64,000 nucleotides of DNA from Curvibacter cyanobacteriorum (GCF_028649475.1 NZ_JAQSIP010000001.1:733923-797922); one strand, 5' to 3'; shown: positions 1-8,875, counted from the first letter of the stretch. A program made the numbers and translations. The notes: generated from the sequence alone by a model not told the origin.

Positions 1-66
1 TGCTGGGACTTTCCCGAGGGCGGGTTTTTCCCAGGCTTGCCACCTGTTGGCCCCACAATCGACCCC

Positions 67-810
67 ATGTTGAATGGGATCGAAGCGATGGCGCGGCAGT
101 TTCTCGCCGCCCAACCCTGGTTTGCCAGCCTGCCTGCCGATGAGCAGGCCCGCTTGCACGCGGAAGTGAATACCTTCACCGCGCGCAAAGGGGAGGTGTT
201 GCTGCCCCAGGGCCAGCGTGCCGATGGCTGGTATGCGGTGCTGTCGGGGCTGGTGCTGCTGGAGAGCGAGTCCGAAGGCAACCGCCGCTCCGCCTTCATT
301 GGCATGCCCGACGGCGAGTGGTTTGGCGAAGGCTCGGCACTGAAGAACGAGCCGCGCCGCTACAACGTGGTGGCCCTGCGCGACACCTGGCTGCTGTGCC
401 TGCCGCAGGCGGCTTTTCAGCGCCTGCAGGCCCAGCACCTGCCCTTCAACCAGTTTTTGGTGCAGCACCTCAACATGCGCCTGGGCCAGGCCATGACCCT
501 GATCGAGACCGGCCGCCTGCGCTCCCCCGACCAACGTGTGGCCCTGTACCTGAGCCGCCAGTTCTGGCGCAGCACCCGCCAGCTCTACATCACCCAGGAC
601 GAACTGGGCAAGCTGGTGGGGCTGTCGCGCCAGACCGTCAACCGCGTGCTGCGCAGCCTGGCCCAACTGGGCATCGTGGCCCTGGACCATGGCCGGGTGC
701 GCATCCGCTGCGACCAGGCCCTGAGCCGATTCCTGGCGGGTGAGCCCCCCATGGAGGCCAGCTCGGCGGTGGCCCCGCCCGCCTCCGCCGCGCAGGACAC
801 CGAGGCCTGA
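67..810 (+). CDS. Crp/Fnr-family transcriptional regulator (CRP-type HTH)
   Basis: A 247-residue cytoplasmic transcription factor. The N-terminal two thirds is a cyclic-nucleotide-binding beta-roll, with an FGEGSAL stretch where CRP has its FGELAL phosphate cassette; the usual RSA arginine is not well kept (the sequence there is EPRRYN), so cAMP binding is uncertain. A long dimerisation helix follows, then a winged HTH with QDELGKLVGLSRQTVNRVL. The recognition helix reads SRQTVNR, close to CRP (SRETVGR), which suggests a TGTGA-like half-site. A TTG at 37 is in frame, but the ATG at 67 gives a more typical start. It lies 72 bp upstream of selO on the same strand. The ligand cannot be told from sequence. 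The Pro/Ala-rich C-terminal tail is probably unstructured. Confidence 0.85.
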   Translation: MLNGIEAMARQFLAAQPWFASLPADEQARLHAEVNTFTARKGEVLLPQGQRADGWYAVLSGLVLLESESEGNRRSAFIGMPDGEWFGEGSALKNEPRRYNVVALRDTWLLCLPQAAFQRLQAQHLPFNQFLVQHLNMRLGQAMTLIETGRLRSPDQRVALYLSRQFWRSTRQLYITQDELGKLVGLSRQTVNRVLRSLAQLGIVALDHGRVRIRCDQALSRFLAGEPPMEASSAVAPPASAAQDTEA

Positions 811-882
811 CCCGCCCGGGCCCATGCCCCCCCCCAAGCCCCTGCCCCGAGCAGGCCATTGGCCGTGCAGGACAATCCCCAC

Positions 883-2367
883 ATGAGCACCCTTGACTTA
901 GCGCCTGCGCGTCCCAGCGATGCGTCGGCCGCCCCGCCTGCCAACTGGCCCAGCCGCCTGGCCCAATTGGGCCCCGCCTTCAGCACCGCCCTGCAACCCA
1001 CCCCCCTGCCCCAGCCGCACTGGGTGGCGTACAGCCCGGCCGTGGCCCAAGCCTTGGGGCTAGACCCCGCTTGGTTGGGCACCGATGAGGCCCTGCAGGT
1101 CCTGACGGGCAACGCCCTGCTGCCCGGCATGAAGCCGCTGGCCAGCGTCTACAGCGGGCACCAGTTTGGGGTTTGGGCCGGCCAACTGGGCGACGGCCGT
1201 GCGATCCTGCTGGGCGAAACCCCGCAGGGCCATGAACTGCAGCTCAAGGGCAGCGGGCGCACCCCCTACTCGCGCGGAGGCGATGGCCGCGCGGTGCTGC
1301 GCTCCAGCATCCGGGAGTTCTTGTGCAGCGAGGCCATGCACGGCCTGGGCATCCCGACTTCGCGGGCCCTCAGTGTGACCGGCTCGCCGGCCCCGGTGCG
1401 GCGTGAAACCATCGAAACCGCCGCCGTGGTGGCCCGCAGTGCGCCGAGCTTTCTGCGCTTCGGCCACCTCGAGCACTTTGCCGCGCGCAACGACCTCGTG
1501 TCCCTGCGCCAGCTTGCCGACGAGGTGATCGACCAACACTACCCGGACTGCCGCGACCACCCGCGCTGGCCTGGTCAACCCTTTGCCGCGCTGCTGGAGG
1601 CCGTCAGCGAACGCACCGCAGCCCTCCTGGCCCAGTGGCAGGCCGTGGGCTTTTGCCACGGGGTGATGAACACCGACAACATGAGCCTGCTGGGCCTGAC
1701 GCTGGACTACGGACCGTTTCAGTTCCTCGATGCCTTCGACCCCGGGCACATCTGCAACCACAGTGACACCCAGGGGCGCTACGCGCACAACAAGCAACCC
1801 AACATCGCCTACTGGAACCTGTTCTGCCTGGCCCAGGCGCTGCTGCCCCTGATCGGCGACGAAGACACCGCCGTGGCCGCCCTCGAGTCCTACAAGAGCG
1901 TCTACCCCGCGGCCTTCGAGGCCCGCCTGCGCGCCAAGCTGGGCTGGCACCAGGCCGTTGAGGGCGACACCGAGCTGATCGAGGGCGTGCTGCAGTTGCT
2001 GGCCCAGAACCGCGTCGACTACACGATCTTCTGGCGCCGCCTGAGCCAAGCGGTGGCCCAAGGCGATTTCGAGCCGGTGCGCGACCTGGTCCTCGACCGC
2101 CCCGCCTTTGACGCCTGGTGCCAGCGCTACCAGGCGCGCGCCCCCGGCGCTGACGCCGACCTCATGCTGCGCAGCAACCCCAAGTTCGTGCTGCGCAACC
2201 ATTTGGGCGAACTGGCCATTCGCCAGGCGCAAAATCATGATTTTTCCGGCGTGCAGACCTTGCTGAAGCTGCTGGAGCGCCCATTTGAGGAGCACCCCGG
2301 CTTCGAGGCCTACGCCGACTTTCCGCCCGATTGGGCTTCATCGATCGAAATCAGTTGCTCATCATGA
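883..2367 (+). CDS. selO: Protein adenylyltransferase SelO (YdiU)
   Basis: A pseudokinase-fold enzyme of the SelO/YdiU family, which transfers AMP from ATP to Ser/Thr/Tyr of target proteins and is linked to redox stress. It has 494 residues, usual for bacterial members. Visible family motifs are [53 protein letters not shown] with its catalytic-region Asn/Asp, and [14 protein letters not shown]. It ends in SCSS; eukaryotic SelO has selenocysteine at this cysteine position, so this is the Cys form. The ATG at 883 is preferred over an in-frame TTG at 859. Its stop overlaps the msrB start (ATGA, 2364-2367), giving likely translational coupling with a redox-repair enzyme. Confidence 0.95.
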   Translation: MSTLDLAPARPSDASAAPPANWPSRLAQLGPAFSTALQPTPLPQPHWVAYSPAVAQALGLDPAWLGTDEALQVLTGNALLPGMKPLASVYSGHQFGVWAGQLGDGRAILLGETPQGHELQLKGSGRTPYSRGGDGRAVLRSSIREFLCSEAMHGLGIPTSRALSVTGSPAPVRRETIETAAVVARSAPSFLRFGHLEHFAARNDLVSLRQLADEVIDQHYPDCRDHPRWPGQPFAALLEAVSERTAALLAQWQAVGFCHGVMNTDNMSLLGLTLDYGPFQFLDAFDPGHICNHSDTQGRYAHNKQPNIAYWNLFCLAQALLPLIGDEDTAVAALESYKSVYPAAFEARLRAKLGWHQAVEGDTELIEGVLQLLAQNRVDYTIFWRRLSQAVAQGDFEPVRDLVLDRPAFDAWCQRYQARAPGADADLMLRSNPKFVLRNHLGELAIRQAQNHDFSGVQTLLKLLERPFEEHPGFEAYADFPPDWASSIEISCSS

Positions 2368-2771
2368 AAATCCAGAAAACCGATGCCGAATGGCAAGCCG
2401 AACTGGCCGCCAAAGGCGCTGAACCCGGCGCCTTCCAGATCACCCGCCGGGCCGCCACCGAGCGCCCCTTCACCGGCAAGTACGAGTCGCATTGGGCCGA
2501 TGGCAGCTACCACTGCATCTGCTGTGGCCACAAGCTGTTTGACTCGGCCACCAAGTTTGACGCCGGCTGCGGCTGGCCCAGCTTCTACCAGGCCGCCGAG
2601 CCCGGGGCCATCGAGGAAATCGTCGACCGCAGCCACGGCATGGTCCGCACCGAGACGGTTTGTGCACAATGCGGGGCTCACCTGGGCCACGTCTTTGAAG
2701 ACGGCCCGGCCCCGACCGGCCTGCGCTACTGCATGAACTCGGCCTCGCTCAACTTTGAAGCTCAAGAATGA
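2364..2771 (+). CDS. msrB: Peptide-methionine (R)-S-oxide reductase MsrB
   Basis: A 135-residue cytosolic enzyme that reduces methionine-R-sulfoxide in oxidised proteins. Both zinc-binding CxxC pairs are present (C51/C54 in [10 protein letters not shown] and C100/C103 in [12 protein letters not shown]), as is the catalytic cysteine C123 in RYCMNSASL. The ATG at 2364 overlaps the selO stop. An earlier in-frame TTG at 2331 lies inside selO and is not needed. The gene overlaps yciB by ATGA at its end. Being second in a chain of four coupled genes ties oxidised-protein repair to SelO. Confidence 0.96.
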   Translation: MKIQKTDAEWQAELAAKGAEPGAFQITRRAATERPFTGKYESHWADGSYHCICCGHKLFDSATKFDAGCGWPSFYQAAEPGAIEEIVDRSHGMVRTETVCAQCGAHLGHVFEDGPAPTGLRYCMNSASLNFEAQE

Positions 2772-3319
2772 AGCTGCTCCTCGACTTCTTCCCGATCATC
2801 CTGTTTTTTGCCGCCTTCAAGATCGCCGGCATCTATGTCGCCACCGGCATCGCCATCGTGGCCACCATCCTGCAAATCGCCTACCTGCGCTTCAAGAACG
2901 GCAAGGTCGAGCCCATGCAGTGGGTCAGCCTGGGCGTGATCGTGCTGTTTGGCGGCGCCACGCTGATTGCCCACAACGACACCTTCATCAAGTGGAAACC
3001 CACGGTGCTGTACTGGCTGATGGGCTCGGCCTTGTTGCTGGGGCAGTTGGTGTTCAAGAAGAACCTCCTCAAATCCCTGATGGGCGCCCAGATGCAGATG
3101 CCCGACGAGGCCTGGCGCCTGGCCAACTGGAGCTGGGTGGGCTTTTTTGCAGCCATGGGTTGCCTCAACCTCTGGGTGGCGTACAACTTTGACACCGACA
3201 CCTGGGTCAACTTCAAGCTGTTTGGCGGCATGGGCCTGATGTTTGTGTTTGTCATCGGGCAAGCCCTGTTCTTGTCGCGCTACATGAAGGCCGACGATCA
3301 AGCCAAGGCCCCCGAATGA
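2768..3319 (+). CDS. yciB: Inner-membrane septation protein A (YciB/IspZ family)
   Basis: A 183-residue polytopic inner-membrane protein. It shows about five hydrophobic segments, beginning with the family start [18 protein letters not shown], then [38 protein letters not shown] and a C-terminal [21 protein letters not shown]. YciB family members affect septation and envelope integrity in enterobacteria and Shigella; the molecular activity is not established. ATGA overlaps join it to msrB upstream and to the BolA gene downstream. Confidence 0.93.
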   Translation: MKLLLDFFPIILFFAAFKIAGIYVATGIAIVATILQIAYLRFKNGKVEPMQWVSLGVIVLFGGATLIAHNDTFIKWKPTVLYWLMGSALLLGQLVFKKNLLKSLMGAQMQMPDEAWRLANWSWVGFFAAMGCLNLWVAYNFDTDTWVNFKLFGGMGLMFVFVIGQALFLSRYMKADDQAKAPE

Positions 3320-3603
3320 CCCTCCACGCCCCCCTCGCCAGCCAAGGCGTCAACGCCGAGGCCCTCCAGCAAAGGCTTCAGACGGTGCTGCAGCCGACCC
3401 GGCTGGAAGTACTCGATGAAAGCGCGGCCCACGCCGGCCACGTCGGGGCCAATGGCACCGGCGCTGGCACCCATTTCAGGGTCCGCATCGCCAGCCCGGC
3501 TTTTACGGGCTGTTCACGCGTGGCGCAGCATCGCCTTGTGTATGATGCGCTGCGAGATTTCATGGACCAGGGCTTGCACGCCATCGCCATTGAAGTGCTT
3601 TGA
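3316..3603 (+). CDS. BolA-family protein
   Basis: A small 95-residue cytosolic protein of the BolA/IbaG family, which partners monothiol glutaredoxins in iron-sulfur trafficking. The family signature FxGxxxxxxHRxVYxxL appears as FTGCSRVAQHRLVYDALRDF, followed by GLHAIAIEVL at the C terminus. The start overlaps yciB by ATGA. The usual RH of the signature is QH here. The order yciB-bolA-PPIase is, from memory, common in beta-proteobacteria. Which BolA paralogue it represents is not decided. Confidence 0.88.
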   Translation: MTLHAPLASQGVNAEALQQRLQTVLQPTRLEVLDESAAHAGHVGANGTGAGTHFRVRIASPAFTGCSRVAQHRLVYDALRDFMDQGLHAIAIEVL

Positions 3604-3673
3604 ACGCCCGCAAGGCTTGTCATTCCATCGGGTTCAATCAACCCACCATCTCCGGATTTTCTGAGGAACAAGG

Positions 3674-4459
3674 ATGAAGAAATTGTGTCTGGGCAGCGTT
3701 GCTGCTGCTGTCATCGCCGTCACGCTGGCCCTGCCCGCATCGGCTCAAAACATCGCCATCGTGAACGGCAAGGCGGTTCCGAAGTCCCGCGCTGACGCGC
3801 TGGCCCTGCAAGTGACCCGCTCGGGTCGCCCGGTGACGCCTGAACTCGAAGGCCAAATCAAGGAAGAAGTGATCGCCCGCGAGATCTTCATGCAAGAAGC
3901 CCAGAAGTGGAGCCTGGACACCAGCGACGAGTACAAGACCCAACTCGAACTGGCCCGTCAGACCATCCTGATCCGCGAACTGTTCTCCGAGTACCAGAAG
4001 AAGAACCCGGTCACCGACGAAGAAACCAAGGCTGAATACGACAAGTTCGTCGCCGCCAACGGTGGCAAGGAATACAAGGCCCGCCACATCCTTGTCGAGA
4101 AGGAAAGCGAAGCCAAGGACATCATCGCCCGCCTGAAGAAGGGTGCCAAGTTCGAAGACATCGCCAAGAAGCAATCCAAGGACCCGGGTTCGGGCGCCAA
4201 GGGCGGTGACCTGGACTGGGCCAACCCGGGCAACTACGTGAAGGAATTCACCGAAGCCCTGCTGAAGCTCAACAAGGGCCAAACCACCGAAGCCCCGGTG
4301 CAAAGCCAATTCGGCTGGCACATCATCCGCCTGGACGATGTGCGCCAGGCTCAGCTGCCGAAGTACGAGGAAGTCAAGCCGCAAATCGCCCAGCAACTGC
4401 AACAGCAAAAGCTGGCGAAGTTCCAAGAGGACCTGCGCGCCAAGGCCAAGGTCGAGTGA
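3674..4459 (+). CDS. Periplasmic parvulin-type peptidyl-prolyl cis-trans isomerase
   Basis: A 261-residue exported foldase. Residues 1-24 form a Sec signal peptide (MKKLCLGSVAAAV..LALPASA, cleavage after ASA-Q). A SurA-like helical N-domain follows, then a PpiC/rotamase domain at about 130-225 with ARHILVEKESEAKDI, FEDIAKKQSKDPGSGAKGGDL, and GQTTEAPVQSQFGWHIIRLDD. The tail is a basic helix. It should act on outer-membrane proteins in the periplasm. A GAGG purine stretch precedes the ATG (about 3663-3672). It is the last gene before a strong terminator, so it may be read from the selO operon (70-bp gap after bolA) or from its own promoter. Confidence 0.93.
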   Translation: MKKLCLGSVAAAVIAVTLALPASAQNIAIVNGKAVPKSRADALALQVTRSGRPVTPELEGQIKEEVIAREIFMQEAQKWSLDTSDEYKTQLELARQTILIRELFSEYQKKNPVTDEETKAEYDKFVAANGGKEYKARHILVEKESEAKDIIARLKKGAKFEDIAKKQSKDPGSGAKGGDLDWANPGNYVKEFTEALLKLNKGQTTEAPVQSQFGWHIIRLDDVRQAQLPKYEEVKPQIAQQLQQQKLAKFQEDLRAKAKVE

Positions 4460-4513
4460 TCGGCCCCGACACGACTCAGCCGTGACCGCCCAAGCGGGCG
4501 GCACGCAGAGCCC

Positions 4514-4539
4514 AGCGGTCTTCGGACCGCTTTTTTTTT
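4514..4539 (+). terminator. Rho-independent terminator after the PPIase gene
   Basis: A perfect stem AGCGGTC / GACCGCT with a TTCG tetraloop is followed at once by a run of nine T. This is a textbook intrinsic terminator, about 55 bp after the PPIase stop. It sits just before the stop codon of the convergent minus-strand gene. Confidence 0.95.
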
Positions 4540-4547
4540 GGGGGGAC

Positions 4548-5288
4548 TCAGCCCGTCACCGCGCGCCAGCCCATCAGCGCGCCCAACAGCAGGGGCTGGT
4601 GCAGCATGTACCAGCTCAGGCTGTGCCGGCCTGCCCAGGCCAGTGCGCGGGCCAGCGCCCCCCCCTGCCAGGCCAGGCCGGGCCAGTCACGCCGTTGCGC
4701 CCATTGCCCCAAGGCCAGGCCCCACAGCATCAGCCCCAGCCAGGGCAGCACGGGCACGTAGTCTTCGGTCACGGGCTTGTGGGCAATCAGGCCCAGCACA
4801 TTGAACGGCTTGGCATCCAACCAGGCCAGGGCGGGCCAGGCCGCATGCAAGCGCTCGGCGCCCAGCCCCAGGCCCAGCGCGAGCGCCCCGAGCGGCCACA
4901 AGCCGGCGCCGCCACGCGCACTCAGGCGTGTCACGATCAACATCACGGCCAAGCCGTGCAGCACCCCGAAAAAGATGTAGCTGCGCGGGAACATCCACCA
5001 CGAGCCCAGGCTGACCAGGGCCGCACACGCGGCCACTTGCGCCCAACGGCGCCAGAAACGCCCCCAACCCTGGCCCTGCGCCACGGCCACCGATTGGCCC
5101 AAGCCGGCACACAGCAGGAACAGGCTCACGATCAGCGTGCGTTGCACGGTCCAGAACGGATGGTTGAGGAAGTCCTGCCGGATCCAGCCCAGGTGGTTGA
5201 GGTCGAAGGCGAAGTGGTAGGCCGTCATCCACACCAGGGCCACGCCGCGCAAGGCATCGATCAACTGGAAACGCGGGCTTGATTTCAT
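4548..5288 (-). CDS. DUF1624 membrane acyltransferase-like protein
   Basis: A 246-residue polytopic membrane protein with about seven hydrophobic segments. The start SPRFQLIDALRGVALVWMTA and the YHFAFDLNHLGW stretch match the DUF1624 family, often annotated heparan-alpha-glucosaminide N-acetyltransferase-like. The bacterial substrate is unknown; acetyl transfer across the membrane to a glycan is inferred from the family name only. The ATG at 5288 is chosen because the in-frame sequence upstream, back to 5357, is not conserved-looking. The neighbour at 5381 is divergent, so the 92-bp gap must hold both promoters. Confidence 0.82.
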   Translation of the reverse strand: MKSSPRFQLIDALRGVALVWMTAYHFAFDLNHLGWIRQDFLNHPFWTVQRTLIVSLFLLCAGLGQSVAVAQGQGWGRFWRRWAQVAACAALVSLGSWWMFPRSYIFFGVLHGLAVMLIVTRLSARGGAGLWPLGALALGLGLGAERLHAAWPALAWLDAKPFNVLGLIAHKPVTEDYVPVLPWLGLMLWGLALGQWAQRRDWPGLAWQGGALARALAWAGRHSLSWYMLHQPLLLGALMGWRAVTG

Positions 5289-5380
5289 GGGCGAAGTGTA
5301 GGGGCATGGCGCCCCCCAATTGACGACCCCATACAGGCCCGTTTCAATCAAGCCCATCCACCCACCAAAGAAAGCCCACC

Positions 5381-6235
5381 ATGCGCCTTTTTGACTGCCT
5401 TGCCCCCACCCGAGCCCTGACCCGCCGCTGGCTGCTGGGCGCCGCCTTGTTGGGGGCTGCGGGCCTGGCCGCCGCCCAAGGCACGGGCAAAACCGAGGTG
5501 CTGTGGCTGGGCCAGGCCGCGGCGCGCATCACCTCCCCGGGGGGCAAGGTCATCGTGATCGACCCCTGGCTGACCTCCAACCCCAAGACCCCCGCCGAGT
5601 TCAAGAAGCTTGAGGCCCTGGGCAAGGTGGACCTGATCCTGGTCACCCACGGACACTTTGACCACTTCGCCGACGCCCCCGCCCTGTCGCAGATGCACAA
5701 GGCCCCGATGTACGGCCCGGCTGGCATGAACCAGAGCATCACGGCGCTGGGCATCCTGCCCGTAGAGCTGGCGCCGCGCTTCGGCAAGGGCGGCACCATC
5801 GCCCCGTTCGGCCCCAATGGCGTGAAGATCACCGCGGTGCACGCCGAGCACTCCTCGGAGGTGGTCTGGAAGAACCCGGCCACCAGCAAGGACGAAGTCC
5901 ACGTCGGCGGTGAGCCCGTGGGCTTCATCCTCGAGATGGAAAACGGCTTCAAGGTCTGGCACATGGGGGACACCGCGGTGTTCGGCGACATGACCTTGAT
6001 TGGTCGCATGTACAAGCCGGACCTGGTGATGATCCCGATCGGTGGCCACTTTGTGATGAACCCTGCCGACGCTGCGATGGCGGTGCGCGACATGATCAAA
6101 CCACGTTTTGCGCTGCCCATCCACTACGGCACCACCCCGGTGCTGCGCGGCACGCCAGCCGAGTTCAAAGAAGCCCTGGGCCAAGGCGGCGCGCAGATGC
6201 TGGCGGTCGAACCTGGCCAGAAGGTGGAGTTCTGA
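5381..6235 (+). CDS. Metallo-beta-lactamase-fold metal-dependent hydrolase (UPF0173-like), exported
   Basis: A 284-residue protein. An RR-containing N terminus (LTRRWLLGAALLGAAGLAAAQ) looks like a Tat or Sec signal peptide with cleavage near AAA-Q. The mature part has the metallo-beta-lactamase motif THGHFDHF (HxHxDH), HAEHSSEV, the HMGDTAVFGDM stretch with a metal-bridging Asp, and PIHYGT for the last metal His. Two-metal hydrolase chemistry is therefore expected, and the best family match is UPF0173 (UlaG/YtkL-like). The substrate is unknown. The RR pair is followed by WLLG, which is only an approximate Tat motif. Confidence 0.87.
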   Translation: MRLFDCLAPTRALTRRWLLGAALLGAAGLAAAQGTGKTEVLWLGQAAARITSPGGKVIVIDPWLTSNPKTPAEFKKLEALGKVDLILVTHGHFDHFADAPALSQMHKAPMYGPAGMNQSITALGILPVELAPRFGKGGTIAPFGPNGVKITAVHAEHSSEVVWKNPATSKDEVHVGGEPVGFILEMENGFKVWHMGDTAVFGDMTLIGRMYKPDLVMIPIGGHFVMNPADAAMAVRDMIKPRFALPIHYGTTPVLRGTPAEFKEALGQGGAQMLAVEPGQKVEF

Positions 6236-6354
6236 GTCGGTGCTGCCCCGGTCCAGCGCGTCCTTGAGGGCGTCTGCGCTGGATCAACAAGCGGCTCAGA
6301 GGGGGGCCAGGGTGCCGTGTCAGGGGCCCGCCCCAGGCGTATATTGAACCCCAC

Positions 6355-6377
6355 AGGCCACCGGTTGGCGGTGGCCT
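6355..6377 (+). promoter_or_regulatory. Perfect 9-bp hairpin in the 5' leader of the UspA gene
   Basis: AGGCCACCG and CGGTGGCCT pair perfectly across a 5-base loop. A TATATT box lies at 6340-6345, so a transcript would start near 6352 with this hairpin at its very 5' end. The hairpin ends one base before an ATG at 6379, which makes that ATG a poor start. It may stabilise or gate the mRNA. Confidence 0.5.
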
Positions 6378-6399
6378 GATGGATCCAGAAAGGCCTGTC

Positions 6400-6861
6400 A
6401 TGCACATCCTCTTGCCCCTCGACGGTTCCGACCTGTCCCTCGAAGCGGTTCGCTTTGCGATCCGCCTGTCCCACGAGGGCCTGCATGCCCATTTGCTGCT
6501 CGCCAATGTGCAGTCGCCCGCCAGCCTTTATGAGCTGGTGCAGGCCCCAGACCCCCAAGTGATCGATGAGATCGCCCGCGCGGCCGGTCAGCATGCCCTG
6601 GAGAAGGCGCAAGCCCTGCTGCACGCGGCCGGCGTGCCCCACCATTGCGAGGTGGTGACCGGCGAACCGGTGCTGGCCTTGCTCGATCTGATCGAGCTCA
6701 AGCGCTGCAGCCTGGTCATCATGGCGGGGCACGGCAAAAGCCTGCTGCGCACGGTGCTGGAGGGGTCGGTCTCGCACGAGCTGCTGCAAGCCTCGCCGGT
6801 GCCCGTGCTGATCGTGAAGCCGCCAGAACCCGATGCGGACGCGGACACGCTGCTGGACTGA
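6400..6861 (+). CDS. Universal stress protein, UspA family
   Basis: A 153-residue single-domain Usp fold. It starts MHILLPLDGSDLSLEAV, with the usual beta1 and DGS turn, and carries the nucleotide-binding loop GHGKSLLRTVLEGSV followed by SPVPVLIVK. The glycine pattern suggests ATP binding, as in the MJ0577 type. The ATG at 6400 is chosen over 6379 because AGAAAGG at 6387-6393 is well spaced for 6400, while 6379 abuts a stable hairpin. It converges on an FNR-like regulator gene; Usp proteins are often under redox or oxygen control, but no regulatory site was identified here. Confidence 0.92.
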   Translation: MHILLPLDGSDLSLEAVRFAIRLSHEGLHAHLLLANVQSPASLYELVQAPDPQVIDEIARAAGQHALEKAQALLHAAGVPHHCEVVTGEPVLALLDLIELKRCSLVIMAGHGKSLLRTVLEGSVSHELLQASPVPVLIVKPPEPDADADTLLD

Positions 6862-6951
6862 GGCCACGGGCCACGGTGCCCCCCGCCGCCCACCACACGG
6901 CCCACCACGCCGCCCTGCCCGGCCCCCCAACGGCCCGGGCCACCAGGGGCT

Positions 6952-7668
6952 TCAGTCGCCCTGGCAGACGGCCTGCAAGCGCTGCGGGTCCAGCAGCCGG
7001 TAATGGCGCCCTTGTCGGTCCAGTGACGCCAGGATGCCGTCGCGCACCAAGGCGCTGACTTCGCGGCTCACGGTTTCGAGCTTGAGGTCCAGCATGGCCC
7101 CCATGTCCTCGCGCCGGAACAGGGTCAGCTCCGTGCCCGCCTGCGGCTGCGCCATTTTGCTCACCAAGTGGGCCACCCGCTGGCGGGCGGTGCCAAAGTT
7201 GAGCTCAGCCAGCCAGTCATCGGCGGCCTTCAAGGCCCCTTGCCATTTGGCCATCAGTTGCCCATGCAGGCGGGGCGACTGCGCGGCCAGCGTGTGCAGC
7301 ACGTCGAGCGGGATGCGGCACACCGCGACCTCGGTCAAGGCCACGGCCTCGCTGTCAAAGCGCGAGGTGGCCAGGGCCTCCAGGCCGGCCACGTCGCCCG
7401 CCTGCAGCAGGCGCACGATGCGCTCACGGCCATCGGGGGTGGCGCGCACCAGCTTGAGCGTGCCCCGGCGCACCGTGAACAAGCCCGGCGCGGCCTGCCC
7501 CTCCGAGTAAAGCACCTGGCCCGCCTGGTACAGCAGGTCGTCGATCGGGGCGTGGATGAGCGCGAAGTCGCGCTCATCCAGTGCCGCAAACAAGGCCATG
7601 TCGCGGATGCCGCAACCACGGCAATCGGAGGTCCCGCGCCAGGCGGATTCGGTTTGGATCGGGATCAT
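6952..7668 (-). CDS. FNR-like Crp-family regulator with three of four cluster cysteines
   Basis: A 238-residue transcription factor with a cNMP-type beta-roll, a dimer helix and an HTH. The N terminus has C16 and C19 in DCRGCGIRDMALF, spaced as the first two FNR cluster ligands, and a third Cys in AVCRIP aligns with FNR C122; the position of FNR C29 is alanine (A25). The recognition helix LETVSREVSAL keeps the E-xx-S-R pattern of FNR, which reads TTGAT half-sites. Oxygen or NO sensing is possible but not shown. The ATG at 7668 is preferred; the frame extends to 7731 without conserved sequence. ArfB ends 60 bp upstream on the same strand. Confidence 0.85.
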   Translation of the reverse strand: MIPIQTESAWRGTSDCRGCGIRDMALFAALDERDFALIHAPIDDLLYQAGQVLYSEGQAAPGLFTVRRGTLKLVRATPDGRERIVRLLQAGDVAGLEALATSRFDSEAVALTEVAVCRIPLDVLHTLAAQSPRLHGQLMAKWQGALKAADDWLAELNFGTARQRVAHLVSKMAQPQAGTELTLFRREDMGAMLDLKLETVSREVSALVRDGILASLDRQGRHYRLLDPQRLQAVCQGD

Positions 7669-7727
7669 GGGCAACGGGGGCTGCGGGTGACGGACAAGGT
7701 AAACCGTGATTTTCCACGGCGGGGGGC

Positions 7728-8150
7728 TCAATCGGCGTGACTGATTCGCGCGCGCTGCTGTTTGACCTGGGCCCGCGAGGCCTTGCCGTCAAGGCGGCGC
7801 AGTTGCGAACCCCGCGTCGGACGGGTCGCTTTGCGCCGCTTGGGCAGGCGCGACACGCTGTCCACCAGGGCCTGCAGGCGCTGCAGGGCGTCGCTGCGGT
7901 TGAAGTCCTGGCTGCGGCTGGTCTGGGCCTTGATGACCACCACCCCGTCGCTGTTGATGCGCTGATCGCTGAGCGCCAACAGGCGGGCCTTGATGTCGTC
8001 GGGCAGCGACGAGGCGGGGATCGAGTAGCGCAGGTGCACGGCGCTGGACACCTTGTTCACGTTCTGCCCGCCCGCGCCCTGGGCCCGGATGGCACTGAAC
8101 TCGACCTCGTCTTCGAGGACGGCAAACAAAGGGGGCACCGACGCACTCAT
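7728..8150 (-). CDS. arfB: Alternative ribosome-rescue factor ArfB (YaeJ)
   Basis: A 140-residue peptidyl-tRNA hydrolase of the class-I release factor fold that frees stalled ribosomes lacking a stop codon. The GGQ catalytic motif is at residues 27-29 in RAQGAGGQNVNKVSSAVHLR. A strongly basic C-terminal tail (LPKRRKATRPTRGSQLRRLD..SRAQVKQQR) is the part known to enter the empty mRNA channel. The ATG at 8150 fits the family N terminus; the longer frame to 8219 is not supported. Confidence 0.94.
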   Translation of the reverse strand: MSASVPPLFAVLEDEVEFSAIRAQGAGGQNVNKVSSAVHLRYSIPASSLPDDIKARLLALSDQRINSDGVVVIKAQTSRSQDFNRSDALQRLQALVDSVSRLPKRRKATRPTRGSQLRRLDGKASRAQVKQQRARISHAD

Positions 8151-8242
8151 GCGCGCATTGTGCCTTGACAGGCCGCCAGGCGCCCCATAGGTCGCCCCTT
8201 GGAGCTGCCAGCGCCCCACCGGGCGAAGGGCGGGCCGTCAAC

Positions 8243-8875
8243 TCACCGGGGGCGGTACAGCTTGAACAACTGTTCGGGACCGATGCGGAAGTAGTCGCCC
8301 GGCCCACCGGCCCGCAGCACGATGTCGGCGGCGGCGGTGTCAAAAATACCGTCCTTGAGCAAGCGGCGGTCCAGGTGCACGGCCACCACCTCGCCCAGCA
8401 CCAGCCAGCTCGGCACGTCTTCGCCGGCCGCGGTTTTCAGCTGCGTCAGCTGGGTCAGCTTGCACTCGAAACTGACCGGGCTCTCGGCCACCCGGGGCAC
8501 CTGGATCAGGCGCGAGGCCACCGGTGTGACACCCGCGAGTTCAAACTCATTGACTTCTGGCGCCACCGCTGCGCAGCTTTGGTTCATGGCCTCCACCAGC
8601 GGGTGGGTGACCAGGTTCCAGGCGAACTCACCGGTTTGCTCGATGTTGCGCACCGTGTCCTTGTAGCCGATGCTCGAAAAACCCACGATCGGCGGCACGT
8701 AGTTGAAGGCGTTGAAAAAGCTGTAAGGCGCCAGGTTCAGCAGGCCCTCGGCCGAGCGGCTGGAGATCCAGCCAATCGGGCGGGGCCCCACGATGGCGTT
8801 GAACGGGTCGTGGGGCAGACCGTGGCCCAGGCGGGGTTCGTAGAAGTGGGTGTTTTCGGACAAGACAGGCTCCAT
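8243..8875 (-). CDS. Flavin reductase-like (FMN-binding split-barrel) protein
   Basis: A 210-residue protein of the flavin reductase domain family (DIM6/NTAB, flavoredoxin type). Family features are FNAIVGPRPIGWISSRSAEG near the N terminus, LAPYSFFNAFNYVPPIVGFS, DTVRNIEQTGEFAWNLVT and the SPVSFECKLTQL strand. It should bind FMN and pass electrons from NAD(P)H; the partner enzyme is not apparent in the neighbourhood. The ATG at 8875 starts MEPVLSENTHFYEP. Its promoter lies in the AT-rich region shared with the divergent small gene at 9122. Confidence 0.88.
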   Translation of the reverse strand: MEPVLSENTHFYEPRLGHGLPHDPFNAIVGPRPIGWISSRSAEGLLNLAPYSFFNAFNYVPPIVGFSSIGYKDTVRNIEQTGEFAWNLVTHPLVEAMNQSCAAVAPEVNEFELAGVTPVASRLIQVPRVAESPVSFECKLTQLTQLKTAAGEDVPSWLVLGEVVAVHLDRRLLKDGIFDTAAADIVLRAGGPGDYFRIGPEQLFKLYRPR

